Virus record (IMG/VR): IMGVR_UViG_3300032073_003400
Coordinates: 1 to 38,851 of that record
Source of the DNA: a virus
Length of the DNA: 38,851 bases
Direction: 5' to 3' (one strand)
Shown: positions 18,601 through 27,530 of the stretch, piece after piece
How positions within the stretch are numbered: the stretch's first letter is position 1
Layout: each line of letters begins with the position of its first letter
Position numbers and translations under genes: made by a program
Notes under the pieces: model-generated
Databases searched by the model: none
What the model was told of the DNA's origin: nothing
The model's input: only the letters and a program-made list of their open reading frames with translations

Positions 18601-21600
18601 AAAGTAGACCTAGGTGGTTTAGAACCCGATGGTCAATTCGAATTATCAGACGCATTAGACTTTAGACCAAGTGTTGCACAATTGTATACAAGTAGTGATA
18701 TATCTGATGCAGCTGCTGGTGCAAACCCAGCTTCTCCGTTGAATATATCAACAGGACTAAGTGGTGATCCATTTGATTACTACAGTAGAAGTTTTACAGG
18801 AACAGGTGTCAATGTATTTGATACACCAGTTCCAACATTGTCAACAACAGGTGATATATCATTCTATACTTCAAGAATAGATAAGATTTTCTTATTGAGT
18901 GATGGTAGATTTGATATCTCGACAGGAACACCTGCGTTGTCACCAACAAAACCAAAAGCAATTGATGACTCAATCGAAATGTTTGAGTTATTCATTCCAG
19001 CTTATACAAAAGATTTAAAGAAGATTAGAGTAAGAACTTTCGATCACCGTAGATTTACGATGAAAGATATTGGTAGGATCAACAACAGGGTCACTAACCT
19101 AGAGAGAATTACATCTCTATCATTACTAGAAAAAGACACCCAGTCTGCTCAGATATTAGATGCAGATGGATTCGATAGATTCAAATCAGGATTCCTCGTA
19201 GATAACTTTAGAGGACATAAAATTGGTGATGTTAACCATCCTGATTATAAATGTTCTATTGACACTAAGATGGGTATGTTACGACCACAGACCTTTACTC
19301 AGTTCTTTGATATTTCACTGAATACAAGTTCTTCTTCTAGTTATCAGAAGACTGGAGACTTAATTACCTTACCTTATGACCAAAGATCATATGTGAATCA
19401 GGACAAAGCTTCAAGACATATAAATGTTAACCCATATCATGTCTTTGCATTTATCGGTAATGTTAAGTTAACACCTGAAACAGATATATGGAATGACTCA
19501 GAGAGATTACCTGATGTCAGAATCAACAGAGAAGGAAACTTCGATGCAGTTCTAGCTGGAGTAGGAAACTCATTAGGAACTGTTTGGAACTCATGGCAAA
19601 CAACTTGGTCAGGAGAACCTACACAGGTATCAACAGAAGTACAATCAACTTCATCAGGATCATGGAGTGGAGACCCATTACAGGGTGGAACATGGCAGGC
19701 TGGAACAGAGATCACTAGAGAGATCACAGAGACACCTGAAATACAAACAAGAACTGGTGTTACAACATCTGTAGTTGAAGACTTTGTAGAAACAAGAAAC
19801 GACAGAATAGTATCTGTATCGATCATACCTTTCATGAGAGCAAGAACGATTGAGATCGATGCAACCAACTTAAAGCCAGGCACAAACCACTTCTTCTTCT
19901 TTGATGGAATTAGAGTGGATAAATTTGTAAGACCATTTAATTCAAGTTATTCTGTAGACGGTGGAACAACCGTAACTTCAAATTTAAAATCAGATGGTAA
20001 TGGTAGATTGAGAGGATTCTTTGAATTGCCTAATGACAATGTTCAGAGATTCCCTACAGGTATGAGAGAATTAAGAATTACTTCTTCATTCTACAACTTG
20101 TCTAATCCACCTTCAACTGGTTCTGCAGTATATCAAGCTCAAGGATTATTGGCAAGTTCACAAACAGAAATTACTTCAACAAGAAATGGTAGAGTTATTA
20201 CTCAATCAGTTTCAGGTACAAGACAATCACAGAGAAGAGGTGAAAGGTTAAATATAAGTAGAGTAGATACTCAGGCACCTGATATCCCAAGAGATACCAC
20301 ACCGCCTGTAGTTGAAATTACTCCTACTGTACCTGAACCAGTGCCAGACCCAGTAATACCACCAGTAATATTTGTACCGCCTGCACCTCCAGTGCCTTTA
20401 CCAGTGCCTCCACCCGAGCCACCTGCGATACCGTTCTTCCCTAATCCGATTTTAGGAATGGGAGTAGGACTTGTTGGGGCAGAAATCCCTGAACCATGGG
20501 GTCAAGGGTCTAGATTAGAAAGAGGTTGGGGTGACCCACTAGCACAATCATTTATTTGTGAGGCAACAGGTGGAATGATGTTGACTTCGATAGACTTGTA
20601 CTTCCAAGCAAAATCAACTCATATGCCAGTATCAGTAGAAATCAGAAACATGGTGAATGGATATCCAGGCCAAACTGTATTACCATTCTCAACCAAGACA
20701 TTGAACCCAGGCGATATTAATATATCTCAAGACGGTTCGACTGCAACAACATTTACATTCGATTCACCAGTATTTGTAAACGAAAAAGTAGAATACTGTT
20801 TTGTAGTTTATTCAAACTCAAATGATTACGAATGTTTCATATCAAGAATGGGTGAAGCAGATTTAATTACTGGAGAAACAATTTCAGGACAACCATACGC
20901 AGGTTCATTATTCTTATCACAGAATGCTTCAACATGGACTGCAGAACAAACAGATGACTTGAAGTTTAACATGAAGATTGCACAATTTGATAATACTAAA
21001 GTTGCATCTGTATATTTTGAGAATGTAGATGTACCTTCACAAAAACTTGCAAAGAATCCTATTCAAACAACTGTAAGTAGTAACACTGTTAAAGTATCAA
21101 GTTACATGCATGGACAATATGATACAAGTTCAAATGTTCAAATATCAGGTATAACTGGAGATAGAGTAGGTTCAGTAATAACTCTTGCAAGTCCATCTCT
21201 TGATACAGGTGGTGGATCACCAGCAGATAATACTTACACAAACCAAGCAACAACAGGTGGAACAGGATCAGGATTGATTGTAGACTTCACAATTGCAAGT
21301 GGTAGTATCACTGATGCAAGGATTGTAAATCCAGGCCAAGGATACACAGCTGGAGATAATATACGAGTCGACACCTTTAATGGTGGTGCAGACTTCTTAG
21401 TTAATGTCGGATCAGTCGGACAAACACTAGGTGGTATCCCAGTGGATGCAATCGGTGGTTCAAGTACGATCACATATGGTGACACAAACACAGCTGGTAT
21501 ATCAGATATAGGTATAGACTCATACAATGTTGCAGTAGATATGTCCACATATATTGCAAACAATAAATTCAAATCAGGATATACTGCATTAGAATCTACT

Positions 21601-22398
21601 ATCGGTGGTGGAGAAAATGTAATGGAATCAAGAAACTTCTATTATGATACTCTACACACTATGATACCTTCAATACAACAAGGTGGTTCAAAAATTATTG
21701 CAAGTACAGAATCGACTGCAATGAAATCACCCGAAGGACATATTGCAACAGGTGATACTGCATATACAAGAAGATCAGCAAATAACTTTATCACACTAAA
21801 TGATAATTCATATTTGGACAATCCAGCCGTAGTTGCATCACCTATAAACGAAACAAACAAAATGTCAAGTGTTAGATCATTTAGATTGTTACTACAAATG
21901 TTTACCTCAAGTACCACTGTTTCACCAGTGTTAGATGTTGGTACAGTAGGTGCAATTGCAATTGCAAACAGACTGAATAACATAGATAGTGCATCAGATG
22001 TGCCTACAGGAGTTGCATATTCGGCGTCTACGGAACCCGAAGGGGATAACAATGCAATGGTCTATGTAACAAGAAAAGTTAACTTGAAAACTCCTGCTAC
22101 AAGTCTGAAAGTTATTGCAGATAACTTTAGACCACCAAACACAGAACTCAAGTATATGTTTAAGATCATCAAGAGTGATGAAAATACACCTCTCGATGAT
22201 ATAGGATTTGAGTTCTTTAACACAGATGGTTCACCCGATAAAGGTATCGAAGTGGATCAAAGAAACTTTAAGGAATACGAATATACTGCAGAAGACTTAC
22301 CTGAATTTACTGCATTTGCAATTAAGATTGTAGGACAAGGTAGCAATACATGTACACCTCCAGCGGTCTCTGCACTTAGATGTATGGCATTAGCATAA
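15667..22398 (+). CDS. Very large baseplate wedge / fibre-network protein (DUF4815-like N-terminus)
   Basis: 2243 aa, the largest gene here. The N-terminus (LNISPYYDDYSESKNFHKVL, then YRAGRPLQARELTQTQSILQ and QIERLGDHFFQEGSIV) is that of DUF4815-type proteins found in place of T4 gp9/gp10 in marine phages. Modules of the types GG-TSGATG-II and TGFGTRFTSELKEGDII occur at about 480-640. A proline-rich hinge spans roughly 1545-1592. After it, DPLAQSFICEATGGMMLTSI begins a jelly-roll-like domain (about 1625-1780: PVSVEIRNMVNG, YAGSLFLSQNASTWT). A GQGYTAG module and a region ending CTPPAVSALRCMALA close the protein. It probably connects the outer wedge to fibres; the exact T4 equivalent is uncertain. 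The stop overlaps the next start (TAATG). Confidence 0.72.
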   Translation: MAEKTDLNISPYYDDYSESKNFHKVLYRAGRPLQARELTQTQSILQNQIERLGDHFFQEGSIVSGAQSDVDFDLYYVKVKTDNPNSSGDASAESYRQLYHGLHLVGQTSGVVAKVITSTAETTTDKLTLFVRFERQGTDANHSSVFTAGETLVKCGFSDAGVVSEDTSSNNDFTVEAQSETPIGRCSIANISEGVVFIRGFFVKVDKQELILEKYNSKPSYRVGLSITESMISTAEDSTLYDNAQGTSNENAAGADRFQFTLTLSKLALGSTDDANFIELVRVNNGLIQLQKTRPMYSEIENTLARRTFDANGDFITQQFTHSMREHLDDTTNAGFYLKSQGGLESKFLFQISPGKAYVKGYEIDKIGTTNLSLNKARTTQTIAGAKTPTRLGNYIKVENCHGFPDFGNESGAQALDPHGVCQLFPSELSAGSLGSGDHIGFARVRYIDSHDDTGAAEDGVSLYLFDVRMFTKIGYSSHTGTANAGDKLIGGTSGATGIIAYDNNSNAVYIHDVNGIFQHGETVTSTGDGTFSCTIVGENYRGIANEVRSYNIDRARGIGQERTDASVADFTADIIQDDDVTLTGSVTLTGSSTAVTGFGTRFTSELKEGDIITANGTNEFVVASITSNVALTLTGNASSSFSGNVARRRTKIYDQDQTAAIFAWPRDYVKTHTPDDVTVKKQKIIAASGGKVTVTTDSNEAFLQLSRDNFQLSVYDLNGATGGGANTLGVELDPVTTAGSKTNPTATTERYEFTTGAADGVDYIVSYAVTLSVPVNSDKTLKRSRCALVSQKYAGNAGAYDYGTCFDNKDITLGVADCFAIRGIYEGIGGSTPLPPSGILAVASGTPVNEEEVIGQTSGAKARIIKFNAGSASFFYYMNNFTFTEGEAVVGQTSNFTGTIGTVTTGGDNITDRYFFDNGQRDGFYDHGKITLKPGAPTPNNSILIVFDYFTGGVGQFYDVASYDGIDYGDIPVYSPNKVDLGGLEPDGQFELSDALDFRPSVAQLYTSSDISDAAAGANPASPLNISTGLSGDPFDYYSRSFTGTGVNVFDTPVPTLSTTGDISFYTSRIDKIFLLSDGRFDISTGTPALSPTKPKAIDDSIEMFELFIPAYTKDLKKIRVRTFDHRRFTMKDIGRINNRVTNLERITSLSLLEKDTQSAQILDADGFDRFKSGFLVDNFRGHKIGDVNHPDYKCSIDTKMGMLRPQTFTQFFDISLNTSSSSSYQKTGDLITLPYDQRSYVNQDKASRHINVNPYHVFAFIGNVKLTPETDIWNDSERLPDVRINREGNFDAVLAGVGNSLGTVWNSWQTTWSGEPTQVSTEVQSTSSGSWSGDPLQGGTWQAGTEITREITETPEIQTRTGVTTSVVEDFVETRNDRIVSVSIIPFMRARTIEIDATNLKPGTNHFFFFDGIRVDKFVRPFNSSYSVDGGTTVTSNLKSDGNGRLRGFFELPNDNVQRFPTGMRELRITSSFYNLSNPPSTGSAVYQAQGLLASSQTEITSTRNGRVITQSVSGTRQSQRRGERLNISRVDTQAPDIPRDTTPPVVEITPTVPEPVPDPVIPPVIFVPPAPPVPLPVPPPEPPAIPFFPNPILGMGVGLVGAEIPEPWGQGSRLERGWGDPLAQSFICEATGGMMLTSIDLYFQAKSTHMPVSVEIRNMVNGYPGQTVLPFSTKTLNPGDINISQDGSTATTFTFDSPVFVNEKVEYCFVVYSNSNDYECFISRMGEADLITGETISGQPYAGSLFLSQNASTWTAEQTDDLKFNMKIAQFDNTKVASVYFENVDVPSQKLAKNPIQTTVSSNTVKVSSYMHGQYDTSSNVQISGITGDRVGSVITLASPSLDTGGGSPADNTYTNQATTGGTGSGLIVDFTIASGSITDARIVNPGQGYTAGDNIRVDTFNGGADFLVNVGSVGQTLGGIPVDAIGGSSTITYGDTNTAGISDIGIDSYNVAVDMSTYIANNKFKSGYTALESTIGGGENVMESRNFYYDTLHTMIPSIQQGGSKIIASTESTAMKSPEGHIATGDTAYTRRSANNFITLNDNSYLDNPAVVASPINETNKMSSVRSFRLLLQMFTSSTTVSPVLDVGTVGAIAIANRLNNIDSASDVPTGVAYSASTEPEGDNNAMVYVTRKVNLKTPATSLKVIADNFRPPNTELKYMFKIIKSDENTPLDDIGFEFFNTDGSPDKGIEVDQRNFKEYEYTAEDLPEFTAFAIKIVGQGSNTCTPPAVSALRCMALA

Positions 22399-22601
22399 TG
22401 GGTATCAAGGTAGAAGGACATACACATTTGGTAAGAGACGAAGAGTCTCATGCAATTATCAATACGGATGTTGAACAATACAGACTCACTATGAGACGAA
22501 GACAGATGTTAAGGACTCAGAGAGATGAGATAAATAGTTTAAAGAATGATATGAGTGAGATTAAATCATTATTAAAGGAACTAATAAACAAAGATGGCTA
22601 G
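22398..22601 (+). CDS. Small coiled-coil protein
   Basis: 67 aa. I start it at the ATG at 22398, which overlaps the stop of the preceding gene (TAATG); an in-frame ATG 18 bases earlier lies inside that gene. The N-terminal half reads MGIKVEGHTHLVRDEESHAI with INTD following. The C-terminal half (RRRQMLRTQRDEINSLKNDM, then SEIKSLLKELINKDG) is a charged heptad-like coiled coil. Its last eight bases overlap the next gene. Proteins with this KVEG-LVRD opening occur among marine phage structural genes, but I know no assigned function. A small connector or assembly factor is a guess. Confidence 0.75.
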   Translation: MGIKVEGHTHLVRDEESHAIINTDVEQYRLTMRRRQMLRTQRDEINSLKNDMSEIKSLLKELINKDG

Positions 22602-23877
22602 AACAGTTACAAGAAATCAAACTCTAGAAGAGTTTAGGGGTAATTATAATCAGTTGGCAAATGATGTCGGAACTATCTCTGGCCTCGTTGGAACGATCAA
22701 CAATAATAATAACCTAGTAGATGCAATTAACGAATTAGAAAACAAAACTTTCTTCTTTGATAATTTTACATTCACTGCAACTGCATCTCAAACAGTTTTC
22801 AATTCCTCTCATGAGGCTGATAATAAAACTGTCAAATTGAGAACTGGCAGATTCCAAGTATTTAAAAATGGTTCACACTTAAATGAAGGTAACGATTACA
22901 GTGTGGGTGCATATAGTGGTGGTATATCAAGTTCGATTACTTTAAACTCAGGTGCATCAGCAGGTGACATTATCAATATTTACACATTCACTGGTTCAGT
23001 AGTTGGTGAAGGTGGTGGTGCTGGTAGTGGAACAGGTCAATTTACAGAGACAGCTGCAAACACAATCTACAATATCAATGATAGTGGTGTAATATTAAAT
23101 GGTTCTTCCACTGGAAGAACAACAGTCTTGGAAACTGGATATACAATTCAATTAGCTGGTAAAACTTTTGCAGAAGACGATGTTATATCAACAGTATCAG
23201 GAAAGAAAGTACAATTCCCAATCGTGTCTGATGGGACTGCAACAATTACAGGTGGAGTAGGATCAGGATTTAGTTCGATCACATCAACTGCATTTGTTGG
23301 TAATATCACTGGTACGGTAACTGGTGATGTAAAAGGTGATATCTTAAAGGATGACGGAACAAAGATTTTAGAAAATTCAACAGGTGCATTGACAGGAACC
23401 GTGTCTGATATTACAAATCACCAAATAACAGATTTGAGTGATGTTAGTACCACTGCACCTTCTAACGGACAGATATTAGCATATAATTCATCCAGTAGTC
23501 AATATGAACCAGTAGACAAACAAACAACTACTACAGTATCAGAAGGAACAAATCTATATCATACAACTGAAAGAGCTCAAGACGCTGCAGCTACAATGAT
23601 AACATCTGCAACTCACAGTAATATTACAGTAAGTTACGATGATGCAAATAATACACTTGCATTCTCGGCTGCATCTCAATACGATAATTCAAATGTACAA
23701 TCATATTTGACAGGTGGAGCTGGTATTGATTTTAGTAATTCAGGTGTTATAAGTGTGAACACATCTAATGGAGTGAAAATCGATGTTGACGATGTTGAGT
23801 TAGACTATGAAGTAGTATCTTCTGCACCTACAGGTGTTGGCTCTTCAAGTGTTGGTCACCTTTGGTTTGTGATATGA
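22594..23877 (+). CDS. Modular tail fibre / adhesin-like protein
   Basis: 427 aa. The N-terminus (RNQTLEEFRGNYNQLANDVG) is helical and probably forms the attachment. Residues about 52-135 are the FTATASQTVF ... FQVFKNGSHLNEGNDYSV ... AGDIINIYTF module also present in gp7 and the fibre at 27531. Next come Gly/Thr-rich beta segments (TTVLETGYTIQLAG), a NHQITDLSDVSTTAPSNGQI segment near 273 with LAYNSSSSQYEP, and a LYHTTERAQDAAA ... ITVSYDDANNTLAF module near 310-350 that recurs in the 678-aa fibre. The end is GVGSSSVGHLWFVI. Repeated beta modules and a genome position after the large wedge protein support a fibre role. It overlaps the coiled-coil gene by eight bases. Confidence 0.75.
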   Translation: MARTVTRNQTLEEFRGNYNQLANDVGTISGLVGTINNNNNLVDAINELENKTFFFDNFTFTATASQTVFNSSHEADNKTVKLRTGRFQVFKNGSHLNEGNDYSVGAYSGGISSSITLNSGASAGDIINIYTFTGSVVGEGGGAGSGTGQFTETAANTIYNINDSGVILNGSSTGRTTVLETGYTIQLAGKTFAEDDVISTVSGKKVQFPIVSDGTATITGGVGSGFSSITSTAFVGNITGTVTGDVKGDILKDDGTKILENSTGALTGTVSDITNHQITDLSDVSTTAPSNGQILAYNSSSSQYEPVDKQTTTTVSEGTNLYHTTERAQDAAATMITSATHSNITVSYDDANNTLAFSAASQYDNSNVQSYLTGGAGIDFSNSGVISVNTSNGVKIDVDDVELDYEVVSSAPTGVGSSSVGHLWFVI

Positions 23878-23878
23878 T

Positions 23879-25345
23879 ATGTCTGACGAAATCTATATAA
23901 ATCACGGGTCTGCTTTTCAACAACCGTACCAAGGTCAAATAATAAGGAATGCACAGGAACCAAATATAAGAAATATAAATGGTTCGTATCCTGCTAACGC
24001 ACAAGCTCCTTTTACATATCAGAATAGAACTCCTTTCACATATAGAAATCCTGTAAGCGCACAGGAACCAAATATAAGAAACAAACAGAGTCCTTTCACA
24101 TATGCAAGACAAGGACAAAGTCCTTTCACATATCAACATCCTTTTACATATGCAAGACAGGGTCAAACACCTTTTATATATCAACAACAAAGTCCGTTTA
24201 CATATAGAAATCCTGTAAGTGCTCAACAACCTAATATAAGGAGTAAACAAAGTCCTTTTACATATGCAAGACAAGGACAAAGTCCATTCACATATAGTTA
24301 TGGATCACCGTATGGTGTAAATGCACAGCAACCATATCCTTATATTTCACAACAACCTGGCCAGGCTCAAACACAGGCAATTGTTCAAAATCCTGTTTCG
24401 GGTAGGGTTCCAACACCTACTCCTTCGCAAGCTCAAGCACAGAATCCTGTAATAATTCAGATTCCGTTTTATTCACCTGATGGTGGGCCAGTGGCATATA
24501 GACAACCGACTCCATATATTACTACTGGACAATCACAACAACCGTTGATTACTCAGGCAATCGTTGCTTCTACTACTAGACAACCGAGTACAACACAAAC
24601 TAGAACTCCGTTGACTTATCAAATACAAGACCCTTATGTTGGTGGGCCGTATGCATATAGACAACCTTCAACACAAACTATTCAGTCTGTTATAAATCAA
24701 CTTTCAAATGTTGGTAATGTGAGAGGGCCACAACCTTATATCTCTCAAAATTCTGTAAACACAACAGGTAGAAGTCCATTTATTGCACCAGCACAAGAAC
24801 CTAACATTAGGAATAAACAACAACCATATCCTTACATTGCAAATGCAAGACAACCTATAATCTATAGTTATAGATCACCATCTTTTTATCAGAATCCAGT
24901 GTCAGCACAGGAAAACAATGCAAAGAACGCTCAACAACCGTATCCTTACATTGCAAATGCAAGACAACCAAGTAATGCACAACAACCGTATCCGTATATT
25001 GCACAGTCAAGGCAACCATTAACATACGATCATAGGTCACCGTTTACATATAGAAATCCAGTAAACGGACAACAACCATATATTGCAAATGCAAGGCAAC
25101 CTAGTACATATCAGAATCCTTACATATACAACTATAACTATAGATCACCATTTACATATCAACAACCATATTCGTTGACTAGACCTATAGATGCAGTTGC
25201 AAAGGTAAAAGGTGTGTTTGTGAATGACAACGGAACATTGAGAAAAGCTCAAGAGGTATATGTAAATGCACCTCAAGGGCCACAACCAACTAATGTTGAA
25301 AAAATTCATCAATCAGTGCCTAATGCACAGTTCTTAAAAGGATAA
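23879..25345 (+). CDS. Octapeptide-repeat, Pro/Tyr/Arg/Gln-rich fibre-like protein 1
   Basis: 488 aa of striking low complexity. Much of it is made of degenerate eight-residue units of form x-[QR]-[SQET]-P-[FNSY]-[TI]-[YRA]-x, for example KQSPFTYA, AQEPNIRN, ARQPSTYQ and YRSPFTYR, with NPVSA or NPVNG spacers and YPYIAN variants. The first 20 residues and the last 50 are not repetitive; the end (KVKGVFVNDNGTLRKAQEVY) resembles the N-terminal tip-like segment of the protein at 31184. There is no signal peptide or membrane segment, and few acidic residues. I know no function for this repeat. Position among fibre genes and relationship to the proteins at 31184 and 32116 suggest a virion surface role. 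The ribosome-binding site is poor. Confidence 0.7.
   Translation: MSDEIYINHGSAFQQPYQGQIIRNAQEPNIRNINGSYPANAQAPFTYQNRTPFTYRNPVSAQEPNIRNKQSPFTYARQGQSPFTYQHPFTYARQGQTPFIYQQQSPFTYRNPVSAQQPNIRSKQSPFTYARQGQSPFTYSYGSPYGVNAQQPYPYISQQPGQAQTQAIVQNPVSGRVPTPTPSQAQAQNPVIIQIPFYSPDGGPVAYRQPTPYITTGQSQQPLITQAIVASTTRQPSTTQTRTPLTYQIQDPYVGGPYAYRQPSTQTIQSVINQLSNVGNVRGPQPYISQNSVNTTGRSPFIAPAQEPNIRNKQQPYPYIANARQPIIYSYRSPSFYQNPVSAQENNAKNAQQPYPYIANARQPSNAQQPYPYIAQSRQPLTYDHRSPFTYRNPVNGQQPYIANARQPSTYQNPYIYNYNYRSPFTYQQPYSLTRPIDAVAKVKGVFVNDNGTLRKAQEVYVNAPQGPQPTNVEKIHQSVPNAQFLKG
23985..25190 (+). repeat. Degenerate octapeptide-encoding repeats, array 1
   Basis: Coding repeats with a 24-base underlying period and irregular spacers. 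Near-identical DNA blocks recur, for example the PFTYARQGQSPFTY-coding stretch near 24097-24132 and again near 24256-24292. The repeats are diverged at most places, so they are old with some recent copying. Confidence 0.7.
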
Positions 25346-25348
25346 ATA
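25341..25348 (+). promoter_or_regulatory. Late-promoter-like GATAAATA five bases before a start codon
   Basis: One mismatch to TATAAATA. The stretch ATAAATAGTATTATGG is identical to that before gp25 (7147-7162), including the five-base spacing to ATG. Here an AAAGGA also lies 11 bases before the ATG, so normal initiation is possible. Confidence 0.4.
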
Positions 25349-25353
25349 GTATT

Positions 25354-25689
25354 ATGGCAATCATAGCAAATCTATACATCGATCAAGGAACAGACTATGC
25401 AATCACTGTAGATTGTACGGATAGTGCTGGAGAGATACTAGACTTAACTGGTTACACTGCAGCTGCACAGATGAGAAAGACATATAGTTCTTCTACTATA
25501 TCTGCAACTTTTGCTACATCTATCAATGCATCTGCTGGACAGGTAACTTTAACACTTACTGATACACAAACTAATTCATTAGATAGTGGTAGATATGTGT
25601 ATGACCTAAATATAACTAAGACTTCGGATTCTTCAATAACCCGTGTTGTTGAAGGTCAAGCAATTTTAACCCCAGGCGTGACGAGGTAA
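25354..25689 (+). CDS. Small beta-sandwich virion protein (BppU-N-like)
   Basis: 111 aa, all-beta in appearance. The pattern IDQGTDYAITVDCTDSAGEI then LDLTGYTAAAQMRKTYSS at residues 8-45, followed by GQVTLTLTDTQTNSLDSGRY and VYDLNI, resembles the N-terminal domain of baseplate upper proteins (BppU) and related one-domain marine phage proteins. It ends VEGQAILTPGVTR. Such domains usually anchor adhesins to the baseplate. It lies between repeat protein 1 and a 72-aa protein, with a gap of two bases to the latter. The family link is by pattern only. Confidence 0.65.
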   Translation: MAIIANLYIDQGTDYAITVDCTDSAGEILDLTGYTAAAQMRKTYSSSTISATFATSINASAGQVTLTLTDTQTNSLDSGRYVYDLNITKTSDSSITRVVEGQAILTPGVTR

Positions 25690-25691
25690 TA

Positions 25692-25910
25692 ATGTCAAAT
25701 ATTAAAGCAAGAGTTCTACAAGGAAACCAAATCAGAGCAAAACAGGTTGCAATTGGAAACTCAACTACAGTTCAAGCAGACTTATCACAAAAGTCTATAA
25801 ATGAACTCAATGATGTCACTGCAACAGAGACGGACAAAGGTTTACTTAATTATAATGCATCCACCGATAAGTGGGAAACCACTACGACCATAGACGGCGG
25901 AACTTTCTAG
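25692..25910 (+). CDS. Small fibre-fragment-like protein ending IDGGTF
   Basis: 72 aa. The N-terminal half (NIKARVLQGNQIRAKQVAIG) is basic. The second half, SINELNDVTATETDKGLLNY then NASTDKWETT, is the ISELxDV-type segment found inside many marine phage fibres (compare ITDLSDVSTTAPSNGQILAY in the protein at 22594). It ends TIDGGTF. The same ending closes the proteins at 26068 and 28896. The product looks like a free-standing fibre segment, perhaps a connector, or a remnant from fibre-gene reshuffling. Confidence 0.65.
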   Translation: MSNIKARVLQGNQIRAKQVAIGNSTTVQADLSQKSINELNDVTATETDKGLLNYNASTDKWETTTTIDGGTF

Positions 25911-26067
25911 CTTCCCAAACACCTAAATACCTATACCAATCAAGGTGACATTCAGTGAGTCACGACCCACATAGTGAGTGGACTGATTAATAATGTTCTT
26001 TCTCGGATAGTGAAGAGAAATAAAAAGCTTTTAATTAACTAAATTATATTCCTAGGAGGAATAAAAA
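25911..26067. other. 157-base leader with short repeats before fibre gene
   Basis: A relatively long spacer for this window. It holds AGTGAGT twice (25954-25960 and 25973-25979), a GTGAC / GTCAC inverted pair (25945-25949 and 25959-25963) and, at its end, AGGAGGA (26054-26060). No convincing reading frame, terminator or perfect late octamer is seen; CCTAAATA at 25922-25929 is only a weak match. Confidence 0.4.
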
Positions 26068-27504
26068 ATGTCAACAGTAATTCAGATTAAGCGAAGTACA
26101 GGTGTCTCCGCTCCAACTGCGAGTAATCTCTCAGAAGGGGAATTGGCATATGTACAGGACAGGTCTAATTCGGGTGCTGGTGCAAAACTATTCATTGAGT
26201 CAGTAGATTCAGATAACTCTACTCCATTGATTCATGCAATCGGTGGTAAGTATTATACTGATATACTTGCTGGTTCTACGGCAACCCCTGCCGACTTTAA
26301 AGTTGGTAATGGTTCGTCTACAGGTGGTACTTTAAAACTGATGGAAGATACCGATAACGGTTCTCACTCCATTGGATTGAAAGCACCTGATAGTGTTGGT
26401 AGTAATGTGGTATTCACATTGCCCGGCACAGATGGTTCTGCAAACCAAGTTATCCAAACAGACGGTTCAGGAAACCTATCCTTCGCATCAACTACATCAA
26501 CCTTAGCAGGCGCAACAGATACAGATATATCAAGTGCATCCACAGGACAAATACTTGTTCATGATGGTTCAGATTCATTCGATAACAAATCGATATCAGG
26601 AGACGCCACTCTTGCAGCTTCAGGTGCATTAACAATTGCAAATGATGCTGTAGATGCAGATAAATTGGCTGCAAGTGCAGTCGTAATCGGTTCATTGTCA
26701 GCAGGAATGTTGGTAATCGAATCCGAAGGTATTGGATCAAACGATAACGATACAACTATTGCAACTTCGGCTGCAATTAAAGATTATGTCGATACACAAA
26801 TCACTGCTCAAGACCTTGATTTCCAAGGTGACACAGGTGGTGCATTGTCAATCGATCTAGATAGTGAAACTCTTTCAATCGTTGGTACAACTAACGAGAT
26901 CGAAACAGCAGGTTCAGGAAACCAAATTCAAATAGGTCTTCCTGATAATGTTACAATCGCAGGAAACTTGACAGTTAGTGGTACAACTACAACTGTTAAC
27001 TCAACTACAGTGTCTATTGCTGACCCAGTTTTTGAAATTGGTGACGACAGTTCAGACGACAACCTAGACCGTGGTATTAAATTCAAATACAATAGTTCAG
27101 GTGCAAAAGTTGGTTTCTTTGGTTTCGATGATTCAACAGGAAAGTTTGTAGCACTAGGAGCTGCAACAGACAGTTCTTCAACATTCTCAGGTACAGCACT
27201 TGATGCAGTATTTGGTGGTGTAGAAGCAACAGGTCTTGCACTTTCAGGATCAATCACAAGCATAGACGGGTCTGCTCCAACAGCAGGTCAAATCCTAATC
27301 GGTCACGGTTCAAACGGTGACTTTGCAAAAGGAACTCTAACTGCTGGTGAAGGTATCGATGTGACTAACGCAGATGGAAGTATCACAATAGCTGGTGAAG
27401 ATGCAACTACCTCGAATAAAGGTATTGCAAGTTTTGCTTCTGCAAACTTCACTGTATCCAGTGGTGCCGTTACAATCACAGGTATAGATGGTGGAACATT
27501 TTAA
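26068..27504 (+). CDS. Tail fibre protein with MTD-like N-terminus, ending IDGGTF
   Basis: 478 aa. The N-terminus ([20 protein letters not shown] then GELAYVQD, residues 4-31) is the intimin/MTD-type N-terminal motif shared by many phage receptor-binding proteins. The body is Ser/Thr/Gly/Asp-rich and beta-structured, with [20 protein letters not shown], then [20 protein letters not shown] (about 118-138), [17 protein letters not shown], an [20 protein letters not shown] segment near 288 and [20 protein letters not shown] near 308, a fibre motif also in the 678-aa protein. The C-terminus is [10 protein letters not shown] perfect AGGAGGA lies seven bases before the ATG, predicting strong translation. 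Confidence 0.8.
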   Translation: MSTVIQIKRSTGVSAPTASNLSEGELAYVQDRSNSGAGAKLFIESVDSDNSTPLIHAIGGKYYTDILAGSTATPADFKVGNGSSTGGTLKLMEDTDNGSHSIGLKAPDSVGSNVVFTLPGTDGSANQVIQTDGSGNLSFASTTSTLAGATDTDISSASTGQILVHDGSDSFDNKSISGDATLAASGALTIANDAVDADKLAASAVVIGSLSAGMLVIESEGIGSNDNDTTIATSAAIKDYVDTQITAQDLDFQGDTGGALSIDLDSETLSIVGTTNEIETAGSGNQIQIGLPDNVTIAGNLTVSGTTTTVNSTTVSIADPVFEIGDDSSDDNLDRGIKFKYNSSGAKVGFFGFDDSTGKFVALGAATDSSSTFSGTALDAVFGGVEATGLALSGSITSIDGSAPTAGQILIGHGSNGDFAKGTLTAGEGIDVTNADGSITIAGEDATTSNKGIASFASANFTVSSGAVTITGIDGGTF

Positions 27505-27530
27505 TTAATCATCTATAGGAGGAGATACCG

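Noticed and set aside
22380-22397. Start at 22380 for the small coiled-coil protein
   Set aside because: It lies within the last codons of the 2243-aa gene; the ATG at 22398 gives the usual TAATG overlap.
22528-22535. GATAAATA inside the small coiled-coil gene
   Set aside because: It is internal to a gene, imperfect, and about 60 bases from the next start; such AT-rich matches are expected by chance.
23985-25190. CRISPR-like look of the repetitive DNA
   Set aside because: The repeat period is a multiple of three, units are degenerate, and they lie in one long open frame; there are no unique spacers of constant length.
25922-25929. CCTAAATA as a late promoter
   Set aside because: Two mismatches to the octamer, and it is more than 130 bases from the next start with no supporting spacing.
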